DNA from: Breoghania sp037026715
GTDB lineage: Bacteria > Pseudomonadota > Alphaproteobacteria > Rhizobiales > Stappiaceae
Reading direction: 5' to 3'
DNA: 64,000 nucleotides
Assembly (NCBI RefSeq): GCF_037026715.1
Contig: NZ_JBANCG010000015.1
Span: 1 to 64,000, forward strand
The stretch's first letter is position 1. Each line of letters begins with the position of its first letter. Both the position numbers and the translations under genes were made by a program. Below the pieces are notes generated by a model that was not told the origin of the DNA, made no database searches, and was given only the letters and a program-made list of their open reading frames with translations. Below, piece by piece: positions 25,291-34,160 of this stretch.

Positions 25291-26586
25291 CTAGAAATCG
25301 AGATGGTCGACGACGCGGCTCAGCAGTCCCTTTTTCGGGCCGCCGTTGCCGCGCGGCGTCTTCTGGCGGGGCTGGTCGGATTTGGCGTCGTGGAACTCCA
25401 GAACCAGGAACGAGCGGCCGTCATCGGAAAACTCGCTCGCCTTCACCCGGTAGTTCTGCGCGCCGCCCAGCAGGCTGCGCACCGGGCACACGAGGCCGGC
25501 CTCGCTGCCATCGGCCTCGATGTCCTGCCTGATCTGGTTGAGGTCGGCAGCCCGCATCAGGATCTGGGTAATCGTGTCGTTGCCCACATGCTCGCGCCTG
25601 AGGCCGAACATGCGCAGCGCCGCCGCGTTCGCCGCCGCGATCACGTTGTCGTGCAGCGCGACGGCCATCGCCGGCGTCGGCAGCCGGTCGAAGACCGCGC
25701 CCATGTCCACCGCATCCGGATCGGTGACCTCGCCGGCAAAGATCATGCCCTGCTCGCCGGCGGTTCCGCCGAAACGGTGGCAGCGGAAGGTCAGCGTCAC
25801 CATCGAATTGTCGGCAAGCTGAAAGCGCTGCTGGGCCTTCTGCACGTCCTTGGTGTTGTCCATCAGCGTGGCGATGGTGGAGACGAAGCTCTTGCCCAGC
25901 ACGTTTCCCGAGGCGCGGATGTGGCGTGCCACCACCATGCGCTCGTCGGTGATGTGGAAGGTGCGCAGGAATTCCGGGTTGGCGGAGCGGATCAGCCCAT
26001 TCTCGTCGAGCAGCAGGATCGCGGAGGGCGACGTCGTCGTCAGCCGGCTCAGCAGCGTCAGCGCATCGTTGAGCGCGACCTCCCGCCCCACATCCTCCTC
26101 GCAATTTCGGAAAATGCCGCGTACCAGCGGCGTGCCGTCCTTCGATTCCGATCGGATCGCCGCGCTTTCGATATGGGTCGCGATGCCGGCCCGGTTCATC
26201 ACCGTGAAGCGCACCGGCCCGTGATGTCCGTCGCGCAGGGCCGATTCGTAGTGGCGCAGCAGGTTGGCGCGGTCCTCCTCGGCATAACGGGAAACCACAT
26301 CGCCCAGCCGCTCGGTCGATTGCGGACGGCTCTCCCCCGGCGTTTCGGCGAAAATGCGCTGCCAGGTGATCGTGTTCCGGCGCGGGTCGTAGATCCAGGT
26401 CGCCACGCGCAGGATCGAAAGCAGACCGTCGAAAGCGGGGTCGGCGGCGAATGCCGTGTCGCCAGGTCGCGCCTTCCGGTTCGCAGGCGATGCCGCGTCC
26501 GCACCGGTTGGCGCCGGTTTCGCCTTGCGTTGGATTGCTTCGACCATATGCCCCTTGACCACGCCTGTTGCGCGCTTTTCGGTCAT
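25291..26586 (-). CDS. PAS-domain sensory protein without an output domain
   Basis: This 431-aa protein shows at least three PAS-like units: one near 55-165 (WIYDPRRNTITWQRIF), one near 180-290 (SPSAILLLDENGLIRSANPE) and one near 300-400 (LPTPAMAVALHDNVIAAANA). No histidine kinase, GGDEF, EAL, HTH or STAS output domain is seen, and the C-terminus is a basic tail (KTPRGNGGPKKG). It lacks membrane segments, so it should be cytosolic. It could regulate partners by protein contact. The ligand and partner are unknown. It is divergent from mmcB. Confidence 0.8.
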   Translation of the reverse strand: MTEKRATGVVKGHMVEAIQRKAKPAPTGADAASPANRKARPGDTAFAADPAFDGLLSILRVATWIYDPRRNTITWQRIFAETPGESRPQSTERLGDVVSRYAEEDRANLLRHYESALRDGHHGPVRFTVMNRAGIATHIESAAIRSESKDGTPLVRGIFRNCEEDVGREVALNDALTLLSRLTTTSPSAILLLDENGLIRSANPEFLRTFHITDERMVVARHIRASGNVLGKSFVSTIATLMDNTKDVQKAQQRFQLADNSMVTLTFRCHRFGGTAGEQGMIFAGEVTDPDAVDMGAVFDRLPTPAMAVALHDNVIAAANAAALRMFGLRREHVGNDTITQILMRAADLNQIRQDIEADGSEAGLVCPVRSLLGGAQNYRVKASEFSDDGRSFLVLEFHDAKSDQPRQKTPRGNGGPKKGLLSRVVDHLDF

Positions 26587-26922
26587 CCGCTCGTCACTCG
26601 TCTCTCGTGTAACCGCGGAGCACTTAACATTCCGTTGTTTTTATCGGTTTCATTTGCCGTATTGCGCTTTTGAAATAAGGGTATAAACCATTGTTATTTA
26701 TTGCTTTATTCCCATCCGCGAAACGTTGCGAAACCGGGTCCGGCGGCCTGCTGGATCAAGAAGCGCCCGCCGCGTGGCCGTGCTTTCTGCCGGGGTTACA
26801 ATGCCGGCTTGCCCCGCGCCGTCGCCCGTTCGTGCCGGCCCCTGGAAATCCGAAATCCGGTGGTCTTGATTTCGTCGAACATAGCAAGAACAATGTGGCA
26901 TCTTCGAGGTACGGGAGCGTTC
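26587..26922. other. Divergent promoter region, PAS gene and mmcB
   Basis: No gene is seen in 336 bases. The stretch 26625-26715 is AT-rich (TTGTTTTTATC, then AAATAAGGGTATAAACC) and is the best place for the two divergent promoters. The plus-strand frame open here is not conserved-looking and I exclude it from mmcB. Confidence 0.5.
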
Positions 26923-27426
26923 ATGAACGTCTTCGAACAATCCATCGCCGCCGGGCTGATCGACGGCCGCCAGTCGGAGGCCGCGCTGATGGTCCGGCGC
27001 GGGGTCTCGCGTCTGATGCGCCGCTCCGGCGCGGCTTGCGTGGTGGAATTCACGCTGCCGTCGGGCCGCCGCGCCGATATCGTCGCGGTGGGGGCCAAGG
27101 GCGAGATCTGGATCGTGGAAGTGAAATCCTCGATCGCCGATTTCCGGGCCGATTCGAAATGGCCGGACTACCGGGCCTGGTGCGACCGGTTCTTTTTCGC
27201 CACCCATCCCGACGTGCCGGCGGAGATCTTTCCCGAGGAGGCGGGGCTGATGATGTCGGACGGCTTCGGCGCCGACGTGCTGCGCCCGGCACCCGATCAT
27301 CCGCTTGCCGCGGCTAGGCGCAAGGCGATGACGCTCAGGCTCGCCCAGTGCGCGGCCAACCGGTTGCACGATCTGATGGATCCGGCCATGGGCGGCGGCG
27401 AGGCCGGCAGCGGTTTCGGTTTGTGA
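26923..27426 (+). CDS. mmcB: MmcB-family DNA repair protein (PD-(D/E)xK fold)
   Basis: This 167-aa protein matches MmcB, a member of the alphaproteobacterial DNA-damage response needed for mitomycin C resistance in Caulobacter. The nuclease-like core is visible: Asp in SGRRADIVAVG and E-x-K in IWIVEVKSS, followed by WPDYRAWCDRFFFAT. I start at the ATG at 26923 because GGAG lies close upstream and the conserved domain begins shortly after. A LexA site is expected for this gene, but I did not find a clear GTTCN7GTTC box. Confidence 0.85.
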   Translation: MNVFEQSIAAGLIDGRQSEAALMVRRGVSRLMRRSGAACVVEFTLPSGRRADIVAVGAKGEIWIVEVKSSIADFRADSKWPDYRAWCDRFFFATHPDVPAEIFPEEAGLMMSDGFGADVLRPAPDHPLAAARRKAMTLRLAQCAANRLHDLMDPAMGGGEAGSGFGL

Positions 27427-27622
27427 GGGCGCCCTGCCGCGCCCTGCGGCCGGCACAGGCTTGCGGATATTTCATCCCGATCATTTCAAACCGGTCGCGA
27501 TTTGCTCTATCGTCCCGCCCCGTTCGATCCCGCGCCACGGCCGGCTTGCGACACGACATCGAGCCCGCCGGCCTTCGTGGCGATGCCATGCGCGCGCGGG
27601 CGACCTCCAACAGGATCCGGAA

Positions 27623-28063
27623 ATGACTGTTGAGCTGCGCGGCCACCACTTCCTGTGCCTGCTGACCTATGTGGGAAACGGCTACAACGCGGAATTTTCC
27701 CGCGCCTACGATGCCATCGTGGAGCGGCTGAACGCCGGCGAAGGCGTGCGTGTCGTCTCCGGGCCGGATGCGATCTGCGAGGCGCTCATCGCGCACGAAA
27801 AGGAGCCGCACTGCTTCCTCGCGCGCGTCTGTGGGCGCGATGCGCGGGCGGCGGCGGAAGTTGGCCCCCTGCTCGGCCGCACCATCGCGCAAGGGGCTGA
27901 ATTCGTGCTGAGCGGTGAGGATGTCGCGCGGCTGCGGCATGCCTTTGCGCAAGGCGCCATCCGCAGCGCCTGCAACGATTGCGAGTGGTCCCGCTTGTGC
28001 ACCCGCGTCGGCAAGGCGGGCTACCGGGGCGTGCGTTTGATGCCGCCGCAAGACCCCGCCTGA
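27623..28063 (+). CDS. DUF1284-family small protein
   Basis: This 146-aa cytosolic protein begins with LRGHHFLCLLTYVGNGYN, the mark of DUF1284. It has a C-terminal cysteine cluster SACNDCEWSRLCTRV plus other His and Cys residues, which together could bind a metal or Fe-S cluster. The biochemical role of the family is not known to me. I start at the ATG at 27623, at the beginning of the conserved block. It seems monocistronic and converges on phaZ. Confidence 0.85.
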   Translation: MTVELRGHHFLCLLTYVGNGYNAEFSRAYDAIVERLNAGEGVRVVSGPDAICEALIAHEKEPHCFLARVCGRDARAAAEVGPLLGRTIAQGAEFVLSGEDVARLRHAFAQGAIRSACNDCEWSRLCTRVGKAGYRGVRLMPPQDPA

Positions 28064-28145
28064 GCGCGCGGGTTCCTATGCGGATTCCGGCGCTGATTTC
28101 GGCGCGGACCCGGGCGCGTTACCATTGGCACGCGGGTCCGCCGTC

Positions 28146-29795
28146 TCAGCCGAGCGCCTTTGCCTGTGCGACCCAGTCATCGCGAATGGCACGCCCGCGA
28201 AGAGAGAGTTTCTCGTCAAGCTCGGCAAGCTGCGCCGCGCTCAGGGCCGCGATCTGCCTCATGTGGTAGATCCCGGCGCCGTTGAGTGCCGCCGCCAGCT
28301 TCGGACCGATGCCGGAGATGCGCTTCAGGTCGTCCGGTTCGCCGTCGGGCGCGGCAAGCGTGATCGCGGCGAGACCGGCCGGAACGGCCTGCAGCCGGGC
28401 TGCGGGCTTTGCCGCGTGTTTGGGTGCGGGGGCTGCGGCAGGCTTTGCGGCTGCGGCCCCCGCCCCCGCCCCCGCACCCGCACCCGCCGAGGAGGCTGCG
28501 GAAACCGCTGCGCGCCCCGGGGCCTGTACGGGGGCGTTCGCCGGCGAGCGATTGGAGCGGATGAAGTCGGCGATGCGCGGGGCGATTTCTGAGCGGAAGC
28601 GCGAACCGTTGAAAACGCCGTAGTGCCCGACGCCCTCCTGCATGTAGTGGGCCCGCTTTTCGTCGGGAATGTTGCTGCACAGCCGGTGCGCGGCGCGCGT
28701 CTGGCCGATGCCGGAAATGTCGTCCTTCTCGCCCTCCACGGTCAGCAGCGCCGTGTTGCGGATGGCGGCAGGCTCCACCGGTCGCTCTCGGTGCATCATT
28801 TCGCCCTTCGGCAGCGCGTGGTCGATGAACACCGTCTCCACCGTCTGCAGGTAGAACTCGGCCGTCAGGTCCATCACCGCCATGTACTCGTCATAGAACT
28901 CGCGGTGCTTTTCCGCGCTGTCGCCGTCGCCGGTGACGAGGTGGTTGAAGAAGTCGTTATGGGCGATGAGATGGCGGTCGAGGTTCATGCTCATGAAGCC
29001 GGAGAGCTGCAGGAAGCCCGGATAGACCTCGCGCATGACACCCGGCAGCGGGAACGGCACCTGCATGATCACGTTGCGCTTGAACCAGTCGATCCCGTTC
29101 GTCATCGCAAGGTCGTTGACGGCGGTGGGGTTTTCGCGCGTGTCGATCGGCCCGCCCATCAGCGTCATGGTGTTGGGGGCGTACGGGTCCCCGTCCGCCT
29201 CCATCACCGAAACGGCCGCGAGCACGGGCACCGCCGGCTGGCACACCGCCATCACGTGGGTGTCGCCGGCCAGGCGGTGCAGCATGGAAATGACATAGTC
29301 GATGTAGTCATCGAGATCGAACAGCCCGTCCGACAGCGGCACCTGGCGGGCGTCGATCCAGTCGGTGATGTAGACGTCGTGGGTCGGCAGGAAGGCTTCC
29401 ACCGTACCGCGCAGGAGCGTCGCGTAGTGGCCGGACATCGGCGCGACGATCAGCAGCTTGGGGTCGTTGCGCGGCTTGTCGAGGGCACGCTGGAAATGGA
29501 TCAGCCGGCAGAACGGACGCTGCCAGACGATTTCCTCGTGCACCGGCACCTTCACGCCGCCGACGCGGGTGGACCCGAAGCCGAAGGTCGGCTTGCCGTA
29601 GCGCCGCGTGACGCGCTCGAACAACTCGCACGCCGCCGCCACACTGCGCCCCATGGGCGTGTGCGATGCCGGGTTGAGCGGGTTCTTGAAATAGAGCCGG
29701 GTGACATCCGCGGCCGCCCGCATGGGACTGAGCGCCGCATGGTTCATCTCGTAAAGCTGATAGTACGGCACCTGCATGAAGTCATGAAGGTTCAT
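28146..29795 (-). CDS. phaZ: Intracellular polyhydroxyalkanoate depolymerase with C-terminal helix-hairpin-helix
   Basis: PhaZ hydrolyses stored poly(3-hydroxybutyrate) granules to monomers and oligomers. The 549-aa protein has the intracellular depolymerase fold in residues 1 to about 415. The nucleophile is Cys185 in VMAVCQPAVP, as in Ralstonia PhaZa1, rather than the usual lipase-box Ser. After an Ala/Pro/Lys-rich linker (about 430-480) there is a second domain: DDLKRISGIGPKLAAALNGA and then QIAALSAAQLAELDEKL. This is a helix-hairpin-helix like that added to other alphaproteobacterial proteins. Known PhaZa enzymes end near 420 aa, so the tail is extra. The ATG at 29795 is chosen for its conserved N-terminus (MNLHDFMQVPYYQLYEM). 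Confidence 0.93.
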   Translation of the reverse strand: MNLHDFMQVPYYQLYEMNHAALSPMRAAADVTRLYFKNPLNPASHTPMGRSVAAACELFERVTRRYGKPTFGFGSTRVGGVKVPVHEEIVWQRPFCRLIHFQRALDKPRNDPKLLIVAPMSGHYATLLRGTVEAFLPTHDVYITDWIDARQVPLSDGLFDLDDYIDYVISMLHRLAGDTHVMAVCQPAVPVLAAVSVMEADGDPYAPNTMTLMGGPIDTRENPTAVNDLAMTNGIDWFKRNVIMQVPFPLPGVMREVYPGFLQLSGFMSMNLDRHLIAHNDFFNHLVTGDGDSAEKHREFYDEYMAVMDLTAEFYLQTVETVFIDHALPKGEMMHRERPVEPAAIRNTALLTVEGEKDDISGIGQTRAAHRLCSNIPDEKRAHYMQEGVGHYGVFNGSRFRSEIAPRIADFIRSNRSPANAPVQAPGRAAVSAASSAGAGAGAGAGAAAAKPAAAPAPKHAAKPAARLQAVPAGLAAITLAAPDGEPDDLKRISGIGPKLAAALNGAGIYHMRQIAALSAAQLAELDEKLSLRGRAIRDDWVAQAKALG

Positions 29796-29994
29796 TGCCA
29801 GCGTCCCCTTGGTTATTTTTGCAATGCAACATGTTAAAAGGGATTTGGCCGCGCGCGCAACTGAAAGTGACACCGGTTCGGGCAATTGCCTATTTAGACG
29901 GCAAAGATCGGATACTTTGGGAGATGGCGGAGCGGCCGGCCACAACCGGAGACGGGTTACGCGCTTTCGACCATTCGCCCTCATGCCGCTGCGC

Positions 29995-30083
29995 CGTCAT
30001 TGCCCGGCGAAGTCCGGGCAATCCACCGTCAGCCGCAGAATCCAGCGCGCGCTGGATCACCCGGACTTCGCCGGGTGATGACG
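29995..30083. repeat. Paired palindromic repeat, type 2, copy 2
   Basis: CGTCATTGCCCGG-CGAAGT-CCGGGCAATCC is followed by a GCGCGC-containing spacer and GGATCACCCGG-ACTTCG-CCGGGTGATGACG. The two arms are close to copy 1 at 6324, but the right stem changes from CCCCGG/CCGGGG to CACCCGG/CCGGGTG, keeping the pairing. Confidence 0.85.
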
Positions 30084-30162
30084 ATGGAGAGTGATGAAAG
30101 CGCATAGAATTCGGTACAAGAACCGGCCACCACTTCCGGGCCAACCTTTGGAGCGATTTCTT

Positions 30163-30207
30163 GAGCGTATGCCGATCGGATTGGTTCAATCCGATCGGCA
30201 TACGCTC
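30163..30207. repeat. Perfect 21-bp inverted repeat with a 3-base loop
   Basis: The left arm runs 30163-30183 and begins GAGCGTATGCCGATCGG. The right arm 30187-30207 is its exact reverse complement, ending CGATCGGCATACGCTC. The loop is GTT. No T-run follows on either strand, so it is not a standard terminator. No other copy is in the window. Confidence 0.9.
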
Positions 30208-30334
30208 TAGCCGGGCAACCTCTTTCATCATCTTGATGTCATCCCGGCCGCAGCGAAGCGGAGAGCCGTGACTCAGTAATCGGGATGCCCGGGTCTGGCA
30301 GAATGCCTCATTCGGCGGAGCCGACCCGCTTCGC

Positions 30335-31486
30335 TCAGGCCGCCAGGTCGGCCACCACCGCATCGAGCACGAAGAAGCCGTCGCGCGTGGCGCGCACGCG
30401 GGTGTCGTCCATCCGCTCCACCATGCCGTGGAAGACGAGGTCGTTCAGCCGGCGCGGGTCGAGACGGCGGCCGGAAAGCTTCTCGTAGCGGGCGAGATCG
30501 ACGCCTTCCACGAGCCTGAGGCCCATGATCAGGTACTCGTCGCCCTGCTCTTCCATGGTCAGCACCTGATCCTCGATCATGCCGTGGCCCTGACGCTCCA
30601 CCTTTTCCAGCCAGGTTTCGGGATGCAGTTCGGTGGCCGTCGCCCGCTTGCCGTTGCCGCCGGTCAGGCGGCCGTGCGCGCCGGGGCCGACGCCGACATA
30701 GTCGCCGTAGCGCCAGTAGACGAGATTGTGTCGGCACTCCGCGCCCGGAACGGCGTGGTTGGAAATCTCGTAGGCCGGCATGCCGTGGGCTTCGCAGGTG
30801 GACAGTGTCGCCTCGTAGAGATCAGCAGCCGCATCCGGATCCGGCACGACGAGCTTGCCCGCCTCGTAGAGCTTGAAGAACGGCGTGTCGTGCTCGATCG
30901 TCAGCTGGTAGAGCGACAGGTGATCGGCCGCGAGGCCGATGGCGCGTTCAAGCTCGGCGCGCCAGGCTTCCGGCGTCTGGCCGGGCCGCGCGTAGATGAG
31001 ATCGAAGGAAAGCCGCGGAAAGGTCTCGCGCGCCGTCTCGATGGCGCGAAGCGCGGTGTCGACGTCGTGCAGCCGGCCGAGGAACCTGAGTTCCGCGTCG
31101 TTCAGCGCCTGAACTCCCAGCGAGACCCGGTTGACGCCGGCGGCCCGGTAACCGCGGAAACGGTCCGCCTCCACGCTCGACGGGTTCGCCTCCATCGAGA
31201 TCTCGACATCGCTCGCGAGCGTCCAGTTCTTGGCGACCGAGCCGAGGATCGCCTCCACCGTCTGCGGCTTCATCAGCGAGGGCGTGCCGCCGCCGAAGAA
31301 GATCGAGGTGACTTCGCGTCCGCGCGTCTGGCTTGCGAAATGGGCAAGCTCGGTCGCGAACGCTTTCGCGAAGCGCTCCTGGTCGATCGCCTGGTGGCGA
31401 ACGTGGGAATTGAAGTCGCAATAGGGGCACTTGGCCGCGCAGAACGGCCAGTGGATGTAGATCCCAAATCCCGGGTCTTGCGTCAT
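30335..31486 (-). CDS. hemW: HemW, radical SAM heme chaperone
   Basis: This 383-aa protein is related to the oxygen-independent coproporphyrinogen III oxidase HemN but is better called HemW. The radical SAM cluster motif C16-x3-C20-x2-C23 lies in HWPFCAAKCPYCDF, followed by GGGTPS. The heme-binding motif HNxxYW, typical of HemW and absent from HemN, is seen in CRHNLVYWRYGDY. HemW hands heme to membrane cytochromes. The ATG at 31486 overlaps the rdgB stop by 4 bases, so the two genes are coupled. Confidence 0.95.
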   Translation of the reverse strand: MTQDPGFGIYIHWPFCAAKCPYCDFNSHVRHQAIDQERFAKAFATELAHFASQTRGREVTSIFFGGGTPSLMKPQTVEAILGSVAKNWTLASDVEISMEANPSSVEADRFRGYRAAGVNRVSLGVQALNDAELRFLGRLHDVDTALRAIETARETFPRLSFDLIYARPGQTPEAWRAELERAIGLAADHLSLYQLTIEHDTPFFKLYEAGKLVVPDPDAAADLYEATLSTCEAHGMPAYEISNHAVPGAECRHNLVYWRYGDYVGVGPGAHGRLTGGNGKRATATELHPETWLEKVERQGHGMIEDQVLTMEEQGDEYLIMGLRLVEGVDLARYEKLSGRRLDPRRLNDLVFHGMVERMDDTRVRATRDGFFVLDAVVADLAA

Positions 31487-32133
31487 ATGGCGCGTGTCGG
31501 CTCCAGGCAGGCGTCGGCGAAAAGCTTGAAGGCGCGGGCGCGGTGCGACAGCGGATCGGCCTCGCCCGCACTCCAGCCGTGCTTTTCCTCCGCGCTCATT
31601 TCGCCGAAGGTGCGCTCGTGGCCCTCCGGCAGGAAGACGGGATCGTAGCCGAAGCCTTGCGCGCCGCGCGGCGGCCAGACCAGCGTGCCGGCAATCTCGC
31701 CCCGGAAGGTCTCCACGTGGCCATCGGGCCAGGCAAGGCACAGCGCGCAGACGAAACGGGCGGTGCGCTTGTCGGGCGTGGAGGCGCCCGCCTGCTGGAG
31801 CTTTTCCTCCACGTTGCGCATGGCCATGGCGAAATCCTTGTCGGGCCCCGCCCAGCGCGCGGAATAGATGCCCGGATCGCCGCCCAGCGCATCGACCGAA
31901 AGGCCGGAATCGTCGGAAAGCGCCGGCAGGTTCGCAGCCGTGGCGGACGCGCGGGCCTTCAGCTCCGCGTTCGCCTCGAACGTGGTTCCCGTCTCCTCCG
32001 GCTCGGGCAGGCCGAGTTCGCCGGCGGAGACCACCTCCATGCCGAAGGGCTCCACCAGCGCACGGATTTCGCGCAATTTGCCCGCATTGTGGCTGGCGAG
32101 CACGAGACGGCCGGGCGTGAGGGTGCGGGTCAT
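31483..32133 (-). CDS. rdgB: dITP/XTP pyrophosphatase
   Basis: RdgB removes non-canonical purine nucleotides (dITP, XTP) from the pool as monophosphates. The 216-aa protein carries the Ham1 signatures: LVLASHNAGKLREI at the N-terminus, ALSDDSGLSVDALGG near residue 72, and GFGYDPVF near 160. The ATG at 32133 is used; a Met 14 codons earlier reaches into the rph gene. It follows rph by 10 bases and overlaps hemW by 4, forming the operon rph-rdgB-hemW that is usual in alphaproteobacteria. Confidence 0.96.
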   Translation of the reverse strand: MTRTLTPGRLVLASHNAGKLREIRALVEPFGMEVVSAGELGLPEPEETGTTFEANAELKARASATAANLPALSDDSGLSVDALGGDPGIYSARWAGPDKDFAMAMRNVEEKLQQAGASTPDKRTARFVCALCLAWPDGHVETFRGEIAGTLVWPPRGAQGFGYDPVFLPEGHERTFGEMSAEEKHGWSAGEADPLSHRARAFKLFADACLEPTRAI

Positions 32134-32143
32134 TGCGCTTGCC

Positions 32144-32857
32144 TTAAAGGATCGCCATCTTCTGGAGATCGACAAGGCGGGAGATGCCGCCCTGGGCGAG
32201 TTCCAGAAGCTGGTTGAATTCGGCGACGGAGAACGGCGCGCCTTCCGCCGTGCCCTGGATCTCGACGAGGCCGCCGGCGCCGGTCATGACGAAATTGGCG
32301 TCCGTGTCGGCGTCGCTGTCCTCCAGATAGTCGAGGTCGAGGACGGGCGTGCCACCATAGATGCCGCAGGAAATCGCGGCGACGTGGTCCTTCAGGACCG
32401 GCTTCGTCACCATGTCGCGGGCGCGCATCCACTCGATGCAGTCGTTGAGCGCGACCCAGGCGCCGGTGATCGAGGCGGTGCGGGTGCCGCCGTCGGCCTG
32501 GAGAACGTCGCAGTCGACGGAGATCTGGCGCTCGCCCAGCGCTTCCAGATCGACCACGGCGCGAAGCGAGCGGCCGATCAGGCGCTGGATTTCCTGGGTG
32601 CGGCCGGACTGCTTGCCGGCGGAGGCCTCGCGGCGCATGCGCTCGCCGGTGGCGCGCGGCAGCATGCCGTATTCGGCGGTCACCCAGCCGCGGTTCTGGC
32701 CGCGCAGCCAGGGCGGAACGCGCTCTTCCAGGCTTGCCGTGCACAGCACGTGCGTGTCGCCGAACTTGACGAGGCAGGAGCCTTCCGCGTGCTTGGAAAC
32801 GCGGCGCTCGAGGGTCACGGGCCTGAGTTCGTCGGCGGCACGCTTGGAAGGTCGCAT
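32144..32857 (-). CDS. rph: Ribonuclease PH
   Basis: RNase PH trims tRNA 3' ends phosphorolytically. The 237-aa length is standard. The family signatures MRPSKRAADELRPVTLERRV, then GDTHVLCTASLEERVPPWL and DCDVLQADGGTRTASITGA are all present, including the conserved Arg residues that bind phosphate. It heads the rph-rdgB-hemW operon and is divergent from hrcA, with 203 bases between them. Confidence 0.97.
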   Translation of the reverse strand: MRPSKRAADELRPVTLERRVSKHAEGSCLVKFGDTHVLCTASLEERVPPWLRGQNRGWVTAEYGMLPRATGERMRREASAGKQSGRTQEIQRLIGRSLRAVVDLEALGERQISVDCDVLQADGGTRTASITGAWVALNDCIEWMRARDMVTKPVLKDHVAAISCGIYGGTPVLDLDYLEDSDADTDANFVMTGAGGLVEIQGTAEGAPFSVAEFNQLLELAQGGISRLVDLQKMAIL

Positions 32858-33060
32858 GAAAGGTCTCCGTTTCGGCCGGGCCGCAATCCGTCAGAGGCGC
32901 GGAAAGAGGCGCTCGGGTCCGGGATCATTGGCGAGCCTTGTAGCCGCGCCGAGCAAGCCGCGTAAAGGGGCCTTGCCCACTTGTCGGCACTTGGGACTAA
33001 ATATAGTCAATCCGGCAGCGAAACGGTCCAGCCGGCCGATTGCAAGTTTGAGAGAAACGA

Positions 33061-34152
33061 ATGCGGGATCTGAGCAAGCCAGCCGTATCGATCGAAACCC
33101 CCGGCGGGGGGCTGCGCGACCTCGACGACCGGTCGCGCGAGATCTTCCGCTCCATCGTCGAGACCTATCTGGAAACCGGCGAGCCGGTGGGCTCGCGCAA
33201 CGTCTCGCGCATCCTGCCGATCAGCCTGTCGGCGGCCTCGGTGCGCAACGTGATGTCGGATCTGGAGCATCTGGGCCTCCTGTTCTCGCCCCACACCTCC
33301 GCCGGCCGCCTGCCGACGGACCTGGGCCTGCGCTTCTTCGTCGATGCGCTTCTTGAGATCGGCGACGTTACCCGCGACGAGCGCGAGGCGATCGAGGCGC
33401 GCGTCAAGGCGTCCGGCGACATGCGCGGCGTGGAACAGGTGCTGACCGAGGCGAGCCAGATGCTGTCCGGCCTTTCCCACGGGGCGGGCGTGGTGCTGAC
33501 CCACAAGTCCGACACCCGCATGAAGCACATCGAGTTCGTCCGCCTGGAGCCGACCAAGTCGCTCGTCGTGCTGGTCTCCGAAGACGGAACGGTGGAGAAC
33601 CGCATCATCGACCTGCCGGAGGGGCTGCCGGCTTCCGCGCTGGTGGAGGCGTCGAACTATCTCAACGCCCATATCCGCGGCCGCTCGCTGGCCGAGGCGC
33701 GCTCGTCACTCGAAGCGCAGCAGGACCAGCGCCAGGCGGAGATCGACGAGCTGACCCGCCGCCTCGTCGATCAGGGGCTTGCGACCTGGGCCGGCAACGA
33801 GACCGGGCGCCATGACACGCTGATCGTGCGCGGGCGCTCCAACCTGCTCGATGCCGCAACGGTAGAGGACATGGAACGCATCCGGCTGCTTTTCGACGAT
33901 TTTGAAAGCAAGCGCGAACTGATACAGCTTCTGGGAGCGGCGGAACGCGGCGAGGGGGTTCGCATTTTCATCGGTTCGGAGAACAAGCTGTTCTCGCTGT
34001 CCGGCTCCTCGCTGATCGTCTCGCCCTACCGCGACAAGGAACAGCGCATCGTTGGCGTTCTGGGTGTCATCGGACCGACGCGGGTGAACTACGCCCGGGT
34101 CATCCCCATGGTCGATTACACCGCCAGGGTCGTCAGCCGGCTGCTGGGATAG
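33061..34152 (+). CDS. hrcA: Heat-inducible transcription repressor HrcA
   Basis: HrcA represses groESL and related heat-shock genes by binding the CIRCE element. The 363-aa protein has an N-terminal winged helix (about 20-95; SREIFRSIVETYLETGEPVG, then SAASVRNVMSDLEHLGLL) and the GAF-like HrcA domain after it (VSEDGTVENRII; later VIGPTRVNYARVIPMVDY). grpE, the common downstream neighbour, is missing here; a MoeB-like gene follows after 8 bases instead. No CIRCE sequence was seen in its own promoter region. Confidence 0.96.
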   Translation: MRDLSKPAVSIETPGGGLRDLDDRSREIFRSIVETYLETGEPVGSRNVSRILPISLSAASVRNVMSDLEHLGLLFSPHTSAGRLPTDLGLRFFVDALLEIGDVTRDEREAIEARVKASGDMRGVEQVLTEASQMLSGLSHGAGVVLTHKSDTRMKHIEFVRLEPTKSLVVLVSEDGTVENRIIDLPEGLPASALVEASNYLNAHIRGRSLAEARSSLEAQQDQRQAEIDELTRRLVDQGLATWAGNETGRHDTLIVRGRSNLLDAATVEDMERIRLLFDDFESKRELIQLLGAAERGEGVRIFIGSENKLFSLSGSSLIVSPYRDKEQRIVGVLGVIGPTRVNYARVIPMVDYTARVVSRLLG

Positions 34153-34160
34153 GAAATTTC

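Larger units (their letters stand above)
29796..30334. other. Repeat-rich gap between phaZ and hemW
   Basis: No gene is visible in 539 bases. The gap holds a full type 2 repeat (29995-30083), a perfect 21-bp palindrome (30163-30207) and a fragment of another repeat (30237-30294: TGTCATCCCGGCCGCAGCG, then TAATCGGGATGCCCGGG). The part next to phaZ (29800-29880) should carry its promoter. Confidence 0.6.

Noticed and set aside
30335..31486. Naming the radical SAM protein as coproporphyrinogen III oxidase (HemN)
   Set aside because: The HNxxYW heme-binding motif and the operon with rdgB fit HemW instead.
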